Of a stretch of 64,000 bases of DNA, positions 61,626 to 64,000 are shown in pieces (positions within the stretch are counted from its first letter, which is position 1; every line of letters starts with the position of its first letter). The position numbers and the translations under genes were made by a program. This DNA comes from JADJGC01 sp964576925 (GTDB taxonomy: Bacteria; Zixibacteria; MSB-5A5; CAIYYT01). The stretch is from positions 620,001-684,000 of the forward strand of contig CAZNWJ010000001.1 in the NCBI GenBank assembly GCA_964576925.1, given 5' to 3'. The notes under the pieces are model-generated. The model did not search any database. It saw only the letters and a program-made list of their open reading frames with translations, and was not told where the DNA came from.

Positions 61626-62255
61626 GTGTACACACGATTCATCACAATTGCAGCTTTCCTGCTGGCTGTAGCAAATGTCGTCCTCTTGTCGAGGTACTTC
61701 AGCACCTCGGCTTTCACGAAAGAAGCAGAGTCGACGATTGATTCGTCGTATGTAATGTATCAAGAAGGTGTCGCCTTGGATGCCAGGGGCATCTATACCT
61801 ATCCGGGTTTTGGCTGGTGCTTTCCGGCAATTGATGAGGACAGTTTTCCTAAGAAGTCTCCGCTGACCCTGGCTGTGTTCTTGTCTGCAGAGTCCAGTTG
61901 CCCACTGCGGACGAGTGAGATAGAAGTCTACAGGAGACTTTTGCCTCAATTCAGCGAGCGGGGCCAACGGATCATTGCGGTCGCGAATCGTTCCGATTCG
62001 GCTGTGATTGCCGATTCCATGGCTTCGTGGCGTTTGGATATTCCGTTGTACTTGCGCGAGTCGTCACCCCTCGCTGCGAGTTTAACTTTCGAGCAAATGG
62101 GAATCGCATCTGCCAACATGCCGTTCAAAGTCTTGTTCGATTCGACGCAAACCGCCATCTACATGCGTGGATCCAACAACTCGCCAGGGAGTCAAGCAGA
62201 TTTCGAGCGGGCGATGTGCAGACTCAGTGAGTTTGTTCACAAAGGTGTACTTTGA
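61626..62255 (+). CDS. Membrane-anchored thioredoxin/peroxiredoxin-fold protein
   Basis: The 209-residue protein has an N-terminal anchor (ITIAAFLLAVANVVLLSRYF) and a thioredoxin-like domain: LTLAVFLSAESSCPLRTSEIE, then RRLLPQFSERGQRIIAVANRSD, and a cis-Pro-type NMPFKVLFDSTQTAIYMRG segment. The active site has a single cysteine (SSCPLR) rather than CxxC, and a second cysteine lies near the C-terminus. GTG start with GGAGGA 5 nt upstream. It may act on the disulfide of the small protein encoded just upstream. Confidence 0.7.
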   Translation: MYTRFITIAAFLLAVANVVLLSRYFSTSAFTKEAESTIDSSYVMYQEGVALDARGIYTYPGFGWCFPAIDEDSFPKKSPLTLAVFLSAESSCPLRTSEIEVYRRLLPQFSERGQRIIAVANRSDSAVIADSMASWRLDIPLYLRESSPLAASLTFEQMGIASANMPFKVLFDSTQTAIYMRGSNNSPGSQADFERAMCRLSEFVHKGVL

Positions 62256-62325
62256 AGCTTTTCACTAGTCGATCAAAGCTCTCCCGCTCTCACAGTTAGG
62301 TCAGTAGCTTTCCGATCGATCAATA

Positions 62326-63336
62326 TCAGATCTTCTTCAGCGCTATCACCGTCATGTCGTCCGTTGCATCCAGTTTGCCGGCGAAAGAAATGACCTGCTC
62401 GATGAGTCCGTTAACAAGCTGCTGCGGTTCCTGGCTGCGATGCGAAGATAGAAACGACATCAGCCGCTCCTCGGCAAACATCTCTCCTGTATCGTCCTCA
62501 CACTCAACGACGCCGTCAGTGTATAGGATAAGTAGATCTCCCGAGCGAAGCGTGCATTCGCCTTCGCTGTAGTCAAACTGAGGATGAACTCCCAGAATGC
62601 CCCCGGTGGACTCCAGTTCTTCAACCTTGCCATTCACGCGCACTATCAGAGGCGGACAATGACCGGCATTGGCGTAGACGAGCCGGACATCAGGTTGAGT
62701 GCCGGCCGCAATCCCGAGGCAGACGAGCGAAACGAATTTGGTTATCGGGACATTGCGGCAAAGCCAGCTATTGAGCCGAGCGACCAGCTGTGCCGGCGAG
62801 GAAATCTCCTCAGAGAGGATCCGGAGCGCGCCCTGGACATTGGACATCAACAACGCCGCCGGAATCCCCTTGCCCATCGCGTCGGCGATCACAATGCGCG
62901 ACATTCCACTCTCCGTACGGCTGAGAAAGTCGTAGTAATCGCCGCCAACATAACGCGCCGCCAACGACCGAACAGCGATCTCGAAACCCTCGATGTGCGA
63001 CACTGATTGCGGCAACAACGCGCGATGGATTTTGCTGGCAAGGTACAGTTCTTGCTCCAGCTGCTCTTTTTCTTTCGCGCTGATGCACCCCAGGCAAACC
63101 TGCGTAACCGGCTGGATTTCCAGCCGATGGAGCTCAATCGGATCGTGGCATTCCCGGCAGAGTCCGTAGGCCCCCTCTTCGACCTTTTGCAGAGCCTCTA
63201 CGATCTGTCCTAACAACCGCCGAGCCTTTTGCAGCTCAGTCTCAGGCAACCCGCTTGCAGTCTCCAGCCAGCTGTTGATATTGTGTCTTCGTTCGATCAG
63301 CAGCTCGCGAAAGTGTACTAACTCAGCTTGCGTCAT
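62326..63336 (-). CDS. SpoIIE/RsbU-type PP2C phosphatase with DksA-like zinc finger
   Basis: The 336-residue protein begins with a helical stretch and a DksA/TraR-type C4 zinc finger (C-x2-C-x17-C-x2-C in LCRECHDPIE...VCLGC, about residues 58-85). A SpoIIE phosphatase domain follows: ARYVGGDYYDF, IADAMGKGIPAALLMS, YANAGHCPP, LILYTDGVVE and DATDDMTVIALK. RsbU-like phosphatases dephosphorylate STAS-domain anti-anti-sigma proteins. The divergent STAS gene at 63591 is the likely substrate. GGGAGGG lies close to the ATG. Confidence 0.92.
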   Translation of the reverse strand: MTQAELVHFRELLIERRHNINSWLETASGLPETELQKARRLLGQIVEALQKVEEGAYGLCRECHDPIELHRLEIQPVTQVCLGCISAKEKEQLEQELYLASKIHRALLPQSVSHIEGFEIAVRSLAARYVGGDYYDFLSRTESGMSRIVIADAMGKGIPAALLMSNVQGALRILSEEISSPAQLVARLNSWLCRNVPITKFVSLVCLGIAAGTQPDVRLVYANAGHCPPLIVRVNGKVEELESTGGILGVHPQFDYSEGECTLRSGDLLILYTDGVVECEDDTGEMFAEERLMSFLSSHRSQEPQQLVNGLIEQVISFAGKLDATDDMTVIALKKI

Positions 63337-63590
63337 CTACCCTCCCTGAGTGACATCTCACTTAATGCTACGGCCGTGCAAGTCTCAAAGCCATCACTTT
63401 CGTACCCTCAATGCGCCGGACACCGGCAACCAGGCACCGGCGGTGTGCGGGATACCCTGTTCCCAAATTCATTGACACAAGTCCTCAAATTACTTAATCT
63501 TACATGCTATTAGGGGTTTCTTGACCGTGCCGTACGGGTGCCCCTATGGGTCTATCTTGGAAGGCAAAATCTCTATTTGGAAAGGATAAT

Positions 63591-63929
63591 ATGAAGCTCA
63601 ACAGCCGCGAGCAGGACGGCGTGGTCGTCCTCGAACCCAAGGGCAAGATCATGGGTGGCCCTGATGCCACCGCTCTCAAGGAATCGATCCGCGACTATGT
63701 CAATGCTGACAAGAAGCGCGTCGTGATCGACTTGAAGGAAGTCGACTGGATGAATTCGACCGGCCTTGGAATCATGATTTCCTGCCTCAAGACGGTCAAG
63801 GAGTCGGGCGGCGAATTGCGCCTCTCCAATGTCACCGACAAGATCAAGTCGTTGCTGACGATCACCAAGCTGGTGACGGTTTTCGACACTTACGATTCCA
63901 CTGACGAAGCGATTTCGGCCTCCAAGTAA
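63591..63929 (+). CDS. STAS-domain anti-sigma factor antagonist
   Basis: I choose the ATG at 63591, which has GGAAAGGA upstream, giving 112 residues. The protein has the SpoIIAA/RsbV fold with VVVLEPKGKIMGG and the phosphorylatable serine in VDWMNSTGLGIMIS. It would bind an anti-sigma kinase when unphosphorylated and release the sigma factor. It lies between a SpoIIE phosphatase and the start of a likely RsbW kinase. Confidence 0.93.
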   Translation: MKLNSREQDGVVVLEPKGKIMGGPDATALKESIRDYVNADKKRVVIDLKEVDWMNSTGLGIMISCLKTVKESGGELRLSNVTDKIKSLLTITKLVTVFDTYDSTDEAISASK

Positions 63930-63952
63930 GCCGGCATTGGGCCCGAACGAGG

Positions 63953-64000
63953 ATGGAACGACCCGAAATCCATGAATCCAAGATTATCATTCCGTCCGAT
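63953..64000 (+). CDS. Start of a probable RsbW-like anti-sigma kinase, truncated by the window
   Basis: Only 16 codons are visible, MERPEIHESKIIIPSD, beginning 23 nt after the STAS gene. The KIIIPSD beginning is typical of the first strand of RsbW/SpoIIAB-type GHKL ATPases, and the position after a STAS gene fits. The call rests on this short stretch and the neighbours. Confidence 0.45.
   Translation, partial: MERPEIHESKIIIPSD

Noticed and set aside
1..64000. CRISPR arrays, tRNA or rRNA genes, and transposase genes
   Set aside because: I saw no regularly spaced repeats, cloverleaf-like segments, rRNA motifs or transposase frames anywhere in the window.

Overview
This window suggests a diderm bacterium of the FCB group, with candidate phylum Zixibacteria as my best guess. 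The signs are a C-terminal Por/T9SS-type sorting domain with its YPNPFNP motif, a type I dockerin with ISDAVYLIAYIFSGGPAP-like repeats, complete Kdo (LPS) synthesis genes, a SUF iron-sulfur operon, and a mid-50s percent GC look with strong AGGAGG ribosome binding sites. The taxon is an inference; the outer membrane is well supported.

Layout. 1-5040: 3' end of recA, palindromic repeats, two polytopic glycosyltransferase-like membrane proteins and an NmrA-like oxidoreductase. 5420-10904: a minus-strand regulatory locus with a 1447-residue kinase-TPR-GAF-AAA+-HTH protein, a small exported peptide and a WYL-type regulator. 11074-16340: sufCBDSU behind an IscR/Rrf2-like operator. 16834-21582: a giant secreted multidomain surface protein. 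21703-22650: a cupin and an acetate-type transporter. 22900-27890: a tightly overlapping gatC-kdsB-pyrG-kdsA-kdsC-kdsD operon. 28119-29556: two TonB-type C-terminal domain proteins. 29889-32531: an M14 carboxypeptidase with a dockerin. 32722-37571: a minus-strand stress-type operon (antiporter, UspA, DegP/HtrA-like protease, MBL-fold nuclease). 37675-48219: GlcD-like oxidase, two overlapping PEP/pyruvate-binding proteins, a dicarboxylate symporter, a DUF418 protein and glutamate dehydrogenase. 48688-53871: a phosphoesterase and an RND efflux pair. 53872-62260: an accessory island. 62326-64000: SpoIIE phosphatase, STAS protein and the start of an RsbW-like kinase, i.e. a partner-switching module.

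The most interesting part is the island at 56200-62260. A small exported protein is followed after 2 nt by a TPR-AAA+-Fis-HTH regulator of the sigma54 activator family. Immediately downstream lie two copies of one control cassette. Each has paired palindromes GTGACGAAR-N3-YTTCGTCAC, a consensus sigma54 promoter (TTGGCACG-N4-TTGCA) and a nearly identical structured leader of about 180 nt. Each cassette drives a different short operon encoding small exported Cys-containing proteins, with a two-helix membrane protein in one and a thioredoxin-fold protein in the other. The locus at 5420-10904 has a parallel design: a sigma54-activator-like regulator, then paired palindromes with the same 66 bp centre-to-centre spacing, a -24-like element, and a small exported protein. 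I propose, as inference, a family of activators with TPR sensor regions paired with small exported peptides.
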